This document shows, piece by piece, positions 9,693 through 19,190 of a DNA stretch of 41,390 nt. Made by a program: the position numbers and the translations under genes. The notes under the pieces were generated by a model that did no database searches, was not told the origin of the DNA, and saw only the letters and a list, made by a program, of their open reading frames with translations. The DNA is from Stentor coeruleus (lineage: Eukaryota > Ciliophora > Heterotrichea > Heterotrichida > Stentoridae): contig MPUH01000655.1 in NCBI GenBank assembly GCA_001970955.1, positions 1 through 41,390 on the forward strand, written 5' to 3'. The stretch's first letter is position 1, and every line of letters starts with the position of its first letter.

Positions 9693-10489
9693 TCTTATTT
9701 TTTATAAGTTATTAGGATGATGATAATATAATTATTTATTCTTGTTTAGAACTGATATGTTTTAGATAAAGAAATTTGATTCATTTTATAAATTAATACA
9801 GATAAGAGATTGTCTTGATAATGAGTCTTCACTATACTATTAAGTTATGATTTCCAAAAAAAATCCTTAACTTCATAAAATTTTAACTAGTTTTAAGGAC
9901 TTTTCGGTTGAAATTAATATTAATAGGGACAACCTCATGCAATATTTATAGTGTGACCCTATAAGTGTGGTAAATCATATATAATAAGCTATTAGAATAA
10001 AAGTTTGTACTGATAACTTATAAAAAATGTTGCTATTGGGATAGTTTGATTTAGGAGAAGATTTGCTATTGATATAAATCATATTAAAATATAACTCTAA
10101 GCATAGTCTATAAAAACTTAACCAAAAAAACAGAAAATAATCACACATGCTAAAACTATTTTTTCAATATCAAAATCATATAATTTCCAACTTCCTAACC
10201 CCAAGTATTTTCCCCAAACTTAATCAACCCCAAAACCCATCAAAAATTTTCAACCCTCACAACATTAATCAACCAAATTATATTAAAACTTCAACATACT
10301 ACAACAATAATAAATTCAATAAGACAATAGTATTCAAAGTATTTACAACACAAATTTTGATTAGTATTAGTTAGGAATTATCGCTTGACTATTGTCCAGC
10401 CCTTGTTAACACAAATTTTGATAACTGCGACATCAACAATCATAAAAAAAACTTATAAAAATGTAAACCCATAAATCATAATCGCATTT
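9693..10489. other. intergenic, no gene supported
   Basis: About 800 bp between the small IQ gene and the end of the TPR gene. 10100-10480 is markedly G-poor and C-rich on the + strand. A 75-codon plus-strand frame (10147-10374) has only low-complexity Asn/Ile/Phe/Lys composition and is not accepted as a gene. No RNA gene recognised. Confidence 0.5.
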
Positions 10490-12943
10490 CTAATTATTAA
10501 TCTGTGCTAATATTGATAAAATCTTACCTTCCTTTGTGCTCATCCCAAGTACCTGTGCTTCAGGTAAAATCTCAATAAGTATCGATTTCGCAGTTTCAAA
10601 ATCCTCAACCTGTACAAGCAACTGACTTTTAACCAACATTGCCCTTATCTCATTCCTCATATTTTTCAAAGAATTCTGTAAAACACTAATATAATCCTCT
10701 ATAGCACATAAACCATCTTCTATAAGTACCCCAGCTTTAGCAGCAATTTTCCCTATCAAATACAATATCTTCGGATCCGAAGATACAGCATATCCATTAA
10801 AACATCCTTTTTCACAATTTCTCATAATATTGTTAACTTTTTCACTAGTCAATGAACTCATCGAAGACCCAGAGTCTTTAGAATTCCTATATTTATTAAA
10901 CACTTCAGATAAATTCAAGCTTTTCATACCAATCGAACTATTTCCTTCTGTTAAAATTGACTCTTCTTGTAAAATTTTATAACAAATCTGTTGTGTATTA
11001 AGCTTACTTTCATTTAATGTTTGTAAATATTCTGGAGTGAAAAAATTTTCTAATTGAAAACTTGTTTCTTTACAGTTTATTGAGACTTCTGTAGCTTTTT
11101 CTGCAGCTTGAGATAATTCTTCTACACTTGTTGCTTTTCGAAGATTTTGAAGATAGGGTGTAAAGGTGTATGGGATAAATGGCATAGTTTTACCTAAGCA
11201 TTTGAGAAGGACCATTGCTTTTTCGGATTTAGAGTTGTGGGTTAAGGATAAAGCATATGCGATATGTGCATCGATCCAAACTTGGATTGGAGAGTTTTTA
11301 GCTTTTTTGAGCATGTTTTTAGATTCGCGTAAAGCCATGCGGTAGTCTTCTTTGTAGATTAGGAATTTTATTACTTGGATGTACCCTTGAGGACGTGTTG
11401 AGTTTGGCAAAGTTCTTAACAGATATTCTATTGCTTCAGCATCTTTTCCCAGCTTCCAAAACCCTTTTCCAAGCATGATATCAGCTTCCAGTCTATCAAA
11501 AGCGCCAATTTCTTCACAAAGGCCTTTAAATTTATCCCACTTTTCATCTTTCTGATCCCCAAGCCATAGTTCAGCAGCATTTAAGCTCTGAATAAACTTG
11601 TTGTTTTTCTTAAGGTCCGCTTTGATTTGTTCAGCTTTTTTCGAGTTTTTTGCATTTTTAGCACAATTCTGTAAAGCTTTTACCGCAGAAACATGCTCCT
11701 GAAGTATTAAATATCCTTTATAAAGCCAATAATATATTTTAAACAATCTTTCTTTATCACAGTTACGAAGTACTTCAGTTAATGCCCCAATTCCTGATGG
11801 AATATAAGTAATATCTTGTGTTTTTATGCACAATTTTCCATATTGATAAAGATAAACAGTAAAAATGGGTTTTTCTATATGTTTTTGTTGTAAAAGTTCA
11901 AGAGCTTTATGGATATTGCTTAGAAGAAAATTTGATTTCGCTAAATGTAATGAGGTAATGACAGAATATTCAGGATAGTCTACTCGGATAAAACACTCTG
12001 AAGCAATTTGAAGTGCTTGTTTATGCTGAGCATTTTTTGTATAGTGTTCCCATAGTTTGAAATATGCTTCAGGACGAGTTGGAAAACATCTTATTAATTC
12101 ATGAAGGACATGAAGACTTTTTTCTTTAAGTCCATCATTCATGAATACTTCGCTCCAAGCTAGATATCCATAATAATCATCTATTTCTCTAATCCTAGCT
12201 GCAGTAACTTGAGGCTGCTCAAGATCTTTTGGACTTTCTAAGAATTTGCAAAAACCTAATCTCATCATTCCCCATAACACCTCAAGTTGTGCAGGGTACT
12301 CAGCGAACATTCCTTTAAACATATTACATACAGCTAAAGCTTCAGTTCTATTTCTAAAAGCTGTATTCTGAAGTGCTGCATTCCAAGTTTTATAAAGTTT
12401 ATCCATAGGACAAAGATCTAAAGCCCTTTTAAGATGTTTTCTAGCTCTATCTAAAATCCCTTGATGTGCTAAAATTTTCCCAAGACCAAAATGCGCTTCA
12501 TAACAATCGGGTAATTTACATAAAATCCCTTTAAAAACCTTTTTACACTTTTTTATCTCATAATCCGATATAACATCTTTAAATGAACTTTTAGGCAAAA
12601 CAAACCATAAAAAACAAGACCCTGGCTCTAGTTTATAAACCATCGTGTTTTCCATACTCTTCACATTCTCCATTTGCTTCTGTACAAGCTTTTCAAAATT
12701 CTCCTGACTAAAAAAAGATATATACGAGTCTTCTAAACTATCAATATTCAACTGTTGCTTCATTATCCTATTTCTTTTAGAAATCCTTATTTTATGGCTT
12801 CTTGTATCGAAAAAATCCATATCTTTAATTTCTTCGCTTTCATTTAAAACCATTGTTGATATTGGTGATGCTTGTACAGAACTCATGATTGTTTGTTCTT
12901 TAGCACTTTCTCCAGAAACACTTTCCACATCATCTTTTTTCAT
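10490..12943 (-). CDS. TPR-repeat protein
   Basis: 817 residues. After a Ser/Glu-rich N-terminus (about 1-85), the rest is almost entirely helical with many degenerate tetratricopeptide-like units. Clear examples are ...LAHQGILDRARKHLKRALDLCP (about 155-180), ...AYFKLWEHYTKNAQHKQALQIA and ...GKGFWKLGKDAEAIEYLLRTLP. A region at about 650-700 is Ser-rich, followed by a final helical block. TPR superhelices are assembly scaffolds, as in APC/C, IFT or SRP72-type proteins, but no diagnostic motif assigns a family. ATG 12943 lies only 30 bp after the stop of the upstream same-strand gene, so its promoter probably lies within that gene's 3' end. Confidence 0.7.
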   Translation of the reverse strand: MKKDDVESVSGESAKEQTIMSSVQASPISTMVLNESEEIKDMDFFDTRSHKIRISKRNRIMKQQLNIDSLEDSYISFFSQENFEKLVQKQMENVKSMENTMVYKLEPGSCFLWFVLPKSSFKDVISDYEIKKCKKVFKGILCKLPDCYEAHFGLGKILAHQGILDRARKHLKRALDLCPMDKLYKTWNAALQNTAFRNRTEALAVCNMFKGMFAEYPAQLEVLWGMMRLGFCKFLESPKDLEQPQVTAARIREIDDYYGYLAWSEVFMNDGLKEKSLHVLHELIRCFPTRPEAYFKLWEHYTKNAQHKQALQIASECFIRVDYPEYSVITSLHLAKSNFLLSNIHKALELLQQKHIEKPIFTVYLYQYGKLCIKTQDITYIPSGIGALTEVLRNCDKERLFKIYYWLYKGYLILQEHVSAVKALQNCAKNAKNSKKAEQIKADLKKNNKFIQSLNAAELWLGDQKDEKWDKFKGLCEEIGAFDRLEADIMLGKGFWKLGKDAEAIEYLLRTLPNSTRPQGYIQVIKFLIYKEDYRMALRESKNMLKKAKNSPIQVWIDAHIAYALSLTHNSKSEKAMVLLKCLGKTMPFIPYTFTPYLQNLRKATSVEELSQAAEKATEVSINCKETSFQLENFFTPEYLQTLNESKLNTQQICYKILQEESILTEGNSSIGMKSLNLSEVFNKYRNSKDSGSSMSSLTSEKVNNIMRNCEKGCFNGYAVSSDPKILYLIGKIAAKAGVLIEDGLCAIEDYISVLQNSLKNMRNEIRAMLVKSQLLVQVEDFETAKSILIEILPEAQVLGMSTKEGKILSILAQINN

Positions 12944-12973
12944 TTTTATTTAGAAGTTTTTATTACATATTTG

Positions 12974-14097
12974 TTAGAGTTTATTTTTTGTCATGTTATC
13001 AAGTTTTAAAGAAGCGTCGTCTAGTATGAATTTTATGGTTTTTTTAAGGTTTTTTGGCCTTTTTTCTTTGATTTGTTTTTGGTCGTTGAGGTTGATTATG
13101 TAGTTTTCTATAGGCATGTTTTCACGAAGTTTTGCAATTTCTTTTGGGTCAACGAAACTTTCACGTTTGTGAAGACTTCGTCTCATGATACCAGCCATAC
13201 GACGCATTTCTTTTACGTTTTTTGTGCTTTGGACTAGGACTCGGGTTGAAATACCTGCGAGTTTTTTGCTGTAGAGAAGCTCGTTACTTAGAAGACGGTT
13301 GCCGCTTTCGATTGCCCGCTTCCATTGGGTATAACGCATATATTTTGTTGATTCAGAACTTTGCATAAGATTAGAAAGCTGGTCGCCGATAGTTCGGGTT
13401 GGTTTAAGGATTGGGTTTTTGTCGAGGGTTTTCGATATGCTGGGGGATGAGGGCAGTTGTAATGGAGATTTGCAAGTGATTTTTTGGATTGGGGTCGCGC
13501 TGAGTGAATGGAAGGAAGTTAATGACTTAATTTCTGAAAAAGCANTGCGCTGAGTGAGTGGAAGGAAGTTAATGACTTAATTTCTGAAAAAGCATATTCA
13601 GTTATAGCTAAACAGTAAGCCAGTCCTTTTATTGTAATTATGAATTCTACTTCCAACCTTGAAAGCCGTGCATGCATCCCAAACAATATTTTTTTATTTA
13701 TCAAAGATTTTATAAACTCAAACTGGATTCTAAGTTTCATAGGCTGCTCAACACAAGAATACCCATCAATGCATGTCCAAAGAACTTTACATCTTTTCCC
13801 TATAATTTTACTCTGATAAACAGTTTCTTGAGCTAATTTTCTAGGAATTTCATAAATCTCACAAATTTCCTTAATCCCAGCTTGAGACTTTTGCAGAATT
13901 TTATTTGTTTTTAGCATATCTTCTAATGTTAATAATGCTGACTCTTCAGACAACCCAGAAAATTTTAGACTTGTAGAATAAGCTATTAATGTTGGTTGAA
14001 TAAACCCAAAACCATAGATTATTGTGTTGGGGATTTGAACTGGGATTCGATCTTCTGATGATTCAAGGAGTTTATATAGGTGGATACTTTCTCCCAT
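12974..14097 (-). CDS. unknown 357-aa protein, split by an assembly join
   Basis: As assembled there are two separate frames: 13519-14097 (start ATG 14097) and 12974-13366. The stretch 13497-13544 is repeated, with one mismatch, at 13547-13594 around the N at 13545. Collapsing the overlap removes 50 nt and shifts the frame so that the first ORF reads without a stop through 13496-13367 into the second, ending at TAA 12974; total 357 residues. No known domain is recognised. The first ~190 residues are mixed alpha/beta with several Cys; the junction region is Pro/Ser/Lys rich; the C-terminus is basic (KEKRPKNLKK near the end). The downstream TPR gene starts 30 bp after the stop. Confidence 0.7.
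13497..13594. repeat. assembly join: 48-bp duplicate around N13545
   Basis: 13497-13544 and 13547-13594 match at 47 of 48 positions (A13508 versus G13558). The one difference may be a sequencing error or allelic. The 50-nt surplus causes a frameshift in the 357-aa gene. Confidence 0.9.
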
Positions 14098-14607
14098 TTT
14101 AAGTAAATTTAATTTATATTTAATTCAGGAAAAATGGCATGATTTGAAAAAGTTCAACAGAGATTATAAATGTGTTTTTGGGAGAATTGAAGTTTTTAAG
14201 ATGATGAGGTGAAGGGTGTAATTTGAGGTTGTAGGGATTTTGAAAGTTGTATTAAGATTTGATTTTTAAGGGAAAAGGATTGAGTTATCTCAAAATAAAA
14301 TTTTCACTATGATTATAAAATTACAATAATCACTTTTAAACACAAAACTCTCACAATTTCTATAACTCCAACAATTAAAATACTAATTAAATTCTGTGAC
14401 TTCTTCCATAACCAAAATTAAAAAATGCCTATAAAAATTTCATCCAAACAACAACACCTAAATTTTTTTTAATAAAATCCATATAAATTTTAAAAAAAAA
14501 ATCATAAAACACCAAAAAATCTCCAATCTAGTCTTAAAGTCTACTAAATCCCATATATTAAAAAAAATCAATCAAAAACCTCATAATATTTTACTATAAT
14601 CCTAATT
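14098..14607. other. intergenic with a sharp strand-skew switch
   Basis: About 510 bp between the start of the 357-aa gene and the true 3' end of the USP gene. 14098-14280 is G-rich and C-poor on the + strand; 14281-14607 is C/A-rich and nearly G-free. No ORF or RNA gene seen. Confidence 0.5.
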
Positions 14608-17600
14608 CTATATCTCATGCTGACTTTCTTTACTTTCATCCTTATGTTGTACTTTCTTCACTGTAATTTTCATACTTTTCTCTTTGTGTTGAGTTTTAAT
14701 TGTATTCCTAAACAAATACTTTTCCTTCTCTTCTTGAGTCATAGGCCTTGTATTTTCTCTATAATCCTTAACCCTACCTAAAACTTACACAAGCAAAGTA
14801 TCATTAGAATTAAGAAACAAAGGCTTACCTGAAAAAGGGACTTGATTCTTATAAGTTCTTATAAAATTCTCATTAAGCAAATCAATTCTCTGATAATTAT
14901 ATGAAAAACTTATACTCGTAACTTCTAAATGTAAATGCTAAATAAAACTTACCTCCAAACCTGTGATTTCTGATATTTTAGCCCCTAAATCATGATTTCT
15001 AAGGTTTTTATTTATAATAAACTCATAAGCTCCAGAGAGTTCCCAAGTAGTTGGATACCATATTTTAACATAAACAATAATATCATTGCTTTCTAAAGGT
15101 TTTTCAGGGTTTTGTAGTAGTTGTACACAAACACTAACCCGATCTGAAGCTTTTAAGTCCTTAAGCACTTCTTTGTTATTAAGTATTTTACCCATTACAG
15201 TATGTGAATTGTATCTAAAACGCATGTTTATTGGGGAAACTTCTATTGTTGGAAAACGTGATTGAAGTTCTTCACAAAGCAATTCTTTGATTTGAATAAT
15301 TTTGCTATTGATATTCACTGGCATTTCTAATAAGTTGTCAATTGAATAAACTGACCCATCTGAGTCTCTACAATGTGATGAAAGGGCGATTTGGAAGCAG
15401 ACCCTTAGCTCATCTGGTTTTGATGGACGACCTATTTCTATATACACATTGCTATTATTAAAAAGAGTCGCTTGGATAAGTTTTTGGGATAAGTCTTTGA
15501 GTTCCCCTCCATATGTGTTTGATTTTTTCATTATGAACTCATCGATATTTATGTTTAAAAAAATGCTTATTTCAGTTTTCAAGTCCAAAACAGTCTTTTG
15601 GCTGTCGATCGATATTGAGTTTTTAAATATCTCTGATGTATGGAAGGGCTCTTTTTCTCCTGGACTATTGAATTTTATTGTTATTTTGCCTTGTTCCTCT
15701 TCTAATAACCTCATCCATTTACTTGGACCTCCAGAATTCTCCTCTATAAACAGCACAGAACCTTCATAGATTTTCGCGTAAGACAAAGATTGACCAAAAT
15801 AACTTGAAGTTGTCAAAATCTCGGGTAAACCATTAAAGGATCTTTTTATAATTAATTGCTTTTCGATTTTTATTGAAAAAGTTTCTTGGACTACATACAT
15901 AAGTTTCTTTATAGTCTCTCGTTTTTCTATTATTACATGCTTTGGACTTGATGTGAGTTTTGTATAAGTGTTAAGACCATCTTGCCAAAGATGAGCTTTC
16001 AGGACCAGTTTTGTAGAATCATAAGGTAAAAAGTCTTCATCAGAGTTTTTTACTTCTAATGCTAGTACTTTATGGCTATAAATCCCAGACTCTTCAACTG
16101 TTTTTTCCTCTTCATAAGTTTCTTGATATGTATCATAATATATTGAATACCCTCTCAGCCTAATATTCTTTTTATCAATTTCCTGCATTTCAAAAACCTC
16201 TATAGCTTTTTCTAAAAACTCTCTAATTTTCGAATCTTTTTTAATCTCCACATACTTATCCACTCCTTTACAAACAGTTTTTATCCTCATCATTTTGAAT
16301 TTTTCTTCTTTTTCCAGCATCTCCTGTGTTTTTTTATGTTTCTCAGTTTCCATCATTTCAATNCTCATCATTTTGAATTTTTCTTCTTTTTCCAGCATCT
16401 CCTGTGTTTTTTTATGTTTCTCAGTTTCCATCATTTCAATAATATAAGCCGGGACTGTAGTTTTTTCTATTTTCATCAAATTATCAGGTTCAACTTTTCT
16501 ATAAACCAACAAATAAGCATTAGAAGAACAATTTGCATAATACCCTGATGAATATGTACTTCCTCCAAATACCTTAGGGATTTCATCATGTGAAATCTCA
16601 GTGACTATAGAATCATTAAAACAATACCATTTGAAATTCTCAAAACTTTTGATATACGCATAATAATGTCCACCAAGCGCAGAGCCTGAATGTATAAGCA
16701 CTGAAAACAACTCATAAACATTTTTACCTCCTTTCAAATACTTTTGTATAACACTTTCCTTTTGTGATCTTAAAAAATAACTATTATCACCTGATATTTT
16801 TTTCCTAAACTTATTCTCTAAATAAATCGGTTTTTTATCTGCTGATTGTATCAAATACAAACTTTCCCCATCACTTAAATCCCTAGTCTTATCAATATTT
16901 AACAAATTTCTCTCTTTCATACTATCCAAATCACTCTGTGAAATATATGGATTCATATTCAAAATCTCAGGAAACGTAACTTTATCATTAAGTTTAATCC
17001 TTTGCATTGTCGTCATATCCAAATCAAATCTTTTTAGTTGTAAGACTAATATTTTAGGCAAACTTTTAAACTTTAATCCTTTAATCGCATCATTTTTTCC
17101 TTTACAAGTCTCACAAAAATACTGATTGTCCCCAGTAAGTTCTTCATGTTTTATAAAATTCTCTAAGGCCATTTCTACTGATTTGTTATAAACTTTTTCA
17201 AAGTCATTTCTAACAACTAATGATATATCAAGGAATTTATCTTCTCTACAGCTTTCTTGATTACATTTTAAACATTTGACATAATCTATATAAATTCCTT
17301 GATATAATTCATTTATTACATTAGATTGACTTGTTCCTTCCATACTTTGTTCAATTGCATCAAAAAGTACTCGACAGAATTCTTGGACATCATGTTGTTG
17401 GAAACTTTCTCTAAGATCCCATTGAAAACTTTTGGTTAGACCTGTAGTTTCAATATATTCGTTATCAGAAATTTGAAGTTTACTGAAGAGAAGTTGAAGT
17501 TGCATTGGGATTGAGTCACTTGGATCACCGTGTTTATCAGGTTCATAAAGCCATTTGTATATTTCTATGCGGAAATCAGGAGTCATATAAAGGGTTTGAA

Positions 17601-17703
17601 GGAGGCTGTTCATATAACAGGTTGCTCCTTGGTTTGAAAGCCCGATATAGTCTTGTTTTGTTTGTTTTTTCCCTGAGGCGCTTGATGAAAAATACCCTGA
17701 CAT
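14608..17703 (-). CDS. USP47: USP47-like ubiquitin-specific protease, three exons
   Basis: Cysteine deubiquitinase. The Cys box (NQGATCYMNSLLQ, C29) and His box (HSGSALGGHYYAYIKSF, H346, with N363/D364) are intact. Two CxxC pairs (C144/C147 and C197/C200) form the fingers zinc site. Phrases such as QLKRFDLDMTTMQRIKLND and CRVLFDAIEQ are typical of USP47 within the USP7/47 group, and there is no N-terminal TRAF domain. The second half looks like ubiquitin-like folds. The first exon frame stops at 14938, but that TAG ends a 15-nt intron. Splicing out 14938-14952 and 14774-14788 extends the protein by 104 residues to TAG at 14608. The region 16286-16440 contains a 77-bp assembly duplicate (26 extra codons). 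The corrected protein is about 995 residues. Orthology to USP47 is inferred from motifs only. Confidence 0.85.
14774..14788 (-). other. 15-nt spliceosomal intron (USP47-like gene, intron 2)
   Basis: Coding-strand sequence GTAAGTTTTAGGTAG. Without removal the frame hits an in-frame TAA; with removal it continues 55 more codons to the stop at 14608. GT...AG ends and A at position 10 fit the heterotrich mini-intron type. Confidence 0.8.
14938..14952 (-). other. 15-nt spliceosomal intron (USP47-like gene, intron 1)
   Basis: Coding-strand sequence GTAAGTTTTATTTAG, phase 0, with the intron's own TAG creating the apparent stop. Removal extends the frame 49 codons into the next intron. Same donor and A at position 10 as intron 2. 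Confidence 0.85.
16286..16440. repeat. assembly join: 77-bp duplicate around N16363
   Basis: 16286-16362 and 16364-16440 are identical over 77 bp with a single N between. The 78-nt surplus is in frame and duplicates a Lys/Glu-rich helix of the USP protein. It should not be read as a protein repeat. Confidence 0.9.
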
Positions 17704-17938
17704 ATAATATAAAATGTTGAGAGAATGGGAAAAACTTTTATAGGTTTTAGTTTTTTTTTGTATGGAGTTTTATGGGTGAGGCATTGGGAGAATTTATGAA
17801 AAAGAGTTTGAGTTTGTGAAAGTTTTTTGTGAGGGCATTGGCAAGTTGGTATTTGGTTTTGTGTGAGTTTTATAGAAAATTTAGAATTATGGTGTGTTTT
17901 TGACTGTTTGTATTTTAGGAAATTTAATAGTTTATATA

Positions 17939-19177
17939 ATGATAGTTAGATGCTTGATTTTACTACATCTGTCTCTCGCTGCTATAACGATTGACTACCT
18001 GAGTTTTAAAAGCCCCTTGCTCCCAGACCACTCAGACAAATTCTACACTTTAGGTGACGCAGTTCCACAACGTAAACTTGTTCGACTCCATCCTCCAAAG
18101 CAATTCTCAACAGGTGCCCTTGTATCATCTAATCAAATAAACCTAACATCATATGAACTACAAATAGTATTCAATTCTGGATCAGGAGGAAGTCTTGAAA
18201 ATGTTGGTTTAAGTATTTGGCTTACAAATTTAACTTATCATATAGGAACACTTTATGGTTTATCATCAGATTTTCAAGGTATAGGAATATTTGTTGATAT
18301 ATCAAAAGAGTCTTTATATTTAACTGAAAGCTATAAGGATTTAGATATATCAAAGATTATGTCATCACCTTCGTGTAATCTTGTGACAAAAAACAAACAA
18401 ACAACTTTGCATATAAAAGTTAAAGAAAATAAAATACAAGTCTGGGTTAAAGAAAAAAAGCTTAGGAAATGTGTTGAAGTAATTTCTATATAGGCTAAAA
18501 TACAAGAGATTGATAATCCAATATTTGGAATAAGTTCACATAGCGGGAATACTACTACAACAGTTTTCGATATAGTACAGATAACAACTCTTGATCTGAA
18601 TGGCTCAGAACTGACTGAGGAAGCTTTACAGTTATTAGAAAACCAATTTTATTCAGATGTTGTCGCTTTAGAAACTAAATCATTTGACCTTGTGGAACAA
18701 ATAACCAATATCACTCAATCATCCGAATACCAAGAAATACTACAAATTACATCAACCATCCGACAAAGAGCAGGATCAATAACATCCAAGCTCTCCGAAC
18801 TACAAAACCAAATCTCAACCCTCCACCTAGACGATTCTTTCACCAACATATCAAACGATGAAATTACCAACCTACGAGATGCATTTGCCAAAATATACAC
18901 CAAAATCGAAAGTATCATCATTTACATCGATTCAAAAAAAATCATATCAGAAATCAGCAACACAATAGAAAAGCAATACAAAAATATGAGTATCCATGGA
19001 GAAGTCCTCAAAAGAGAACTAGATATCTCAGAAAACAACCTTAAAAATTTTGAAACAATATTCGAAGTTGACAATAGAGTTTTTTACCTACATATCGGGC
19101 TTTTAATTATTGTTTTATTCTCATTATTAGTATGTTTCAAGGTATCTAAAACAAAAAAAGTACATAGAATAGTTTAA
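17939..19177 (+). CDS. L-type lectin-like type I membrane protein (ERGIC-53/VIP36 family), two exons
   Basis: Exon 1 17939-18478, intron 18479-18493, exon 2 18494-19177; 407 residues. ATG 17939 gives a clean signal peptide (MIVRCLILLHLSLA); the upstream open codons lack an ATG. An L-type lectin domain follows (YLSFKSPLL... , NVGLSIWLTN, GIGIFVDIS, FGISSHSG). Then comes a Ser/Thr/Gln-rich helical stalk (about 250-370) and one membrane segment near the C-terminus, with a short basic cytosolic tail (KVSKTKKVHRIV). Family members are ER-Golgi cargo receptors for glycoproteins. The usual calcium/sugar loop after GIGIF.D (several Asn/Asp in ERGIC-53) is replaced by ISKESLYL, so sugar binding is doubtful. 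The stop is 13 bp from the convergent gene's stop. Confidence 0.75.
18479..18493 (+). other. 15-nt spliceosomal intron (lectin-like gene)
   Basis: GTAATTTCTATATAG. The TAG at its end is the apparent stop of the first frame. Removal, phase 0, joins two frames without any stop to 19177 and completes the beta-strand FGISSHSG region and transmembrane tail. Confidence 0.85.
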
Positions 19178-19190
19178 TAATAGTTATACC

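Noticed and set aside
10147-10374. 75-codon plus-strand ORF
   Set aside because: Low-complexity Asn/Ile/Lys/Phe composition in a G-poor stretch; no motif. A skewed AT-rich region makes long chance frames.
13497-13594. Programmed frameshifting between the two ORFs at 12974-14097
   Set aside because: The shift coincides exactly with an N and a duplicated contig end; collapsing it restores one frame.
15449-15769. 106-codon plus-strand ORF within the USP gene
   Set aside because: Antisense shadow of a clear coding exon.
16286-16440. Duplicated Lys/Glu-rich helix in the USP as a real internal repeat
   Set aside because: Identity is perfect at DNA level and the copies flank a single N, as at five other sites; an assembly join explains it.
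17894-17938. N-terminal extension of the lectin-like protein
   Set aside because: Starts with GTG; the ATG at 17939 gives a proper signal peptide.
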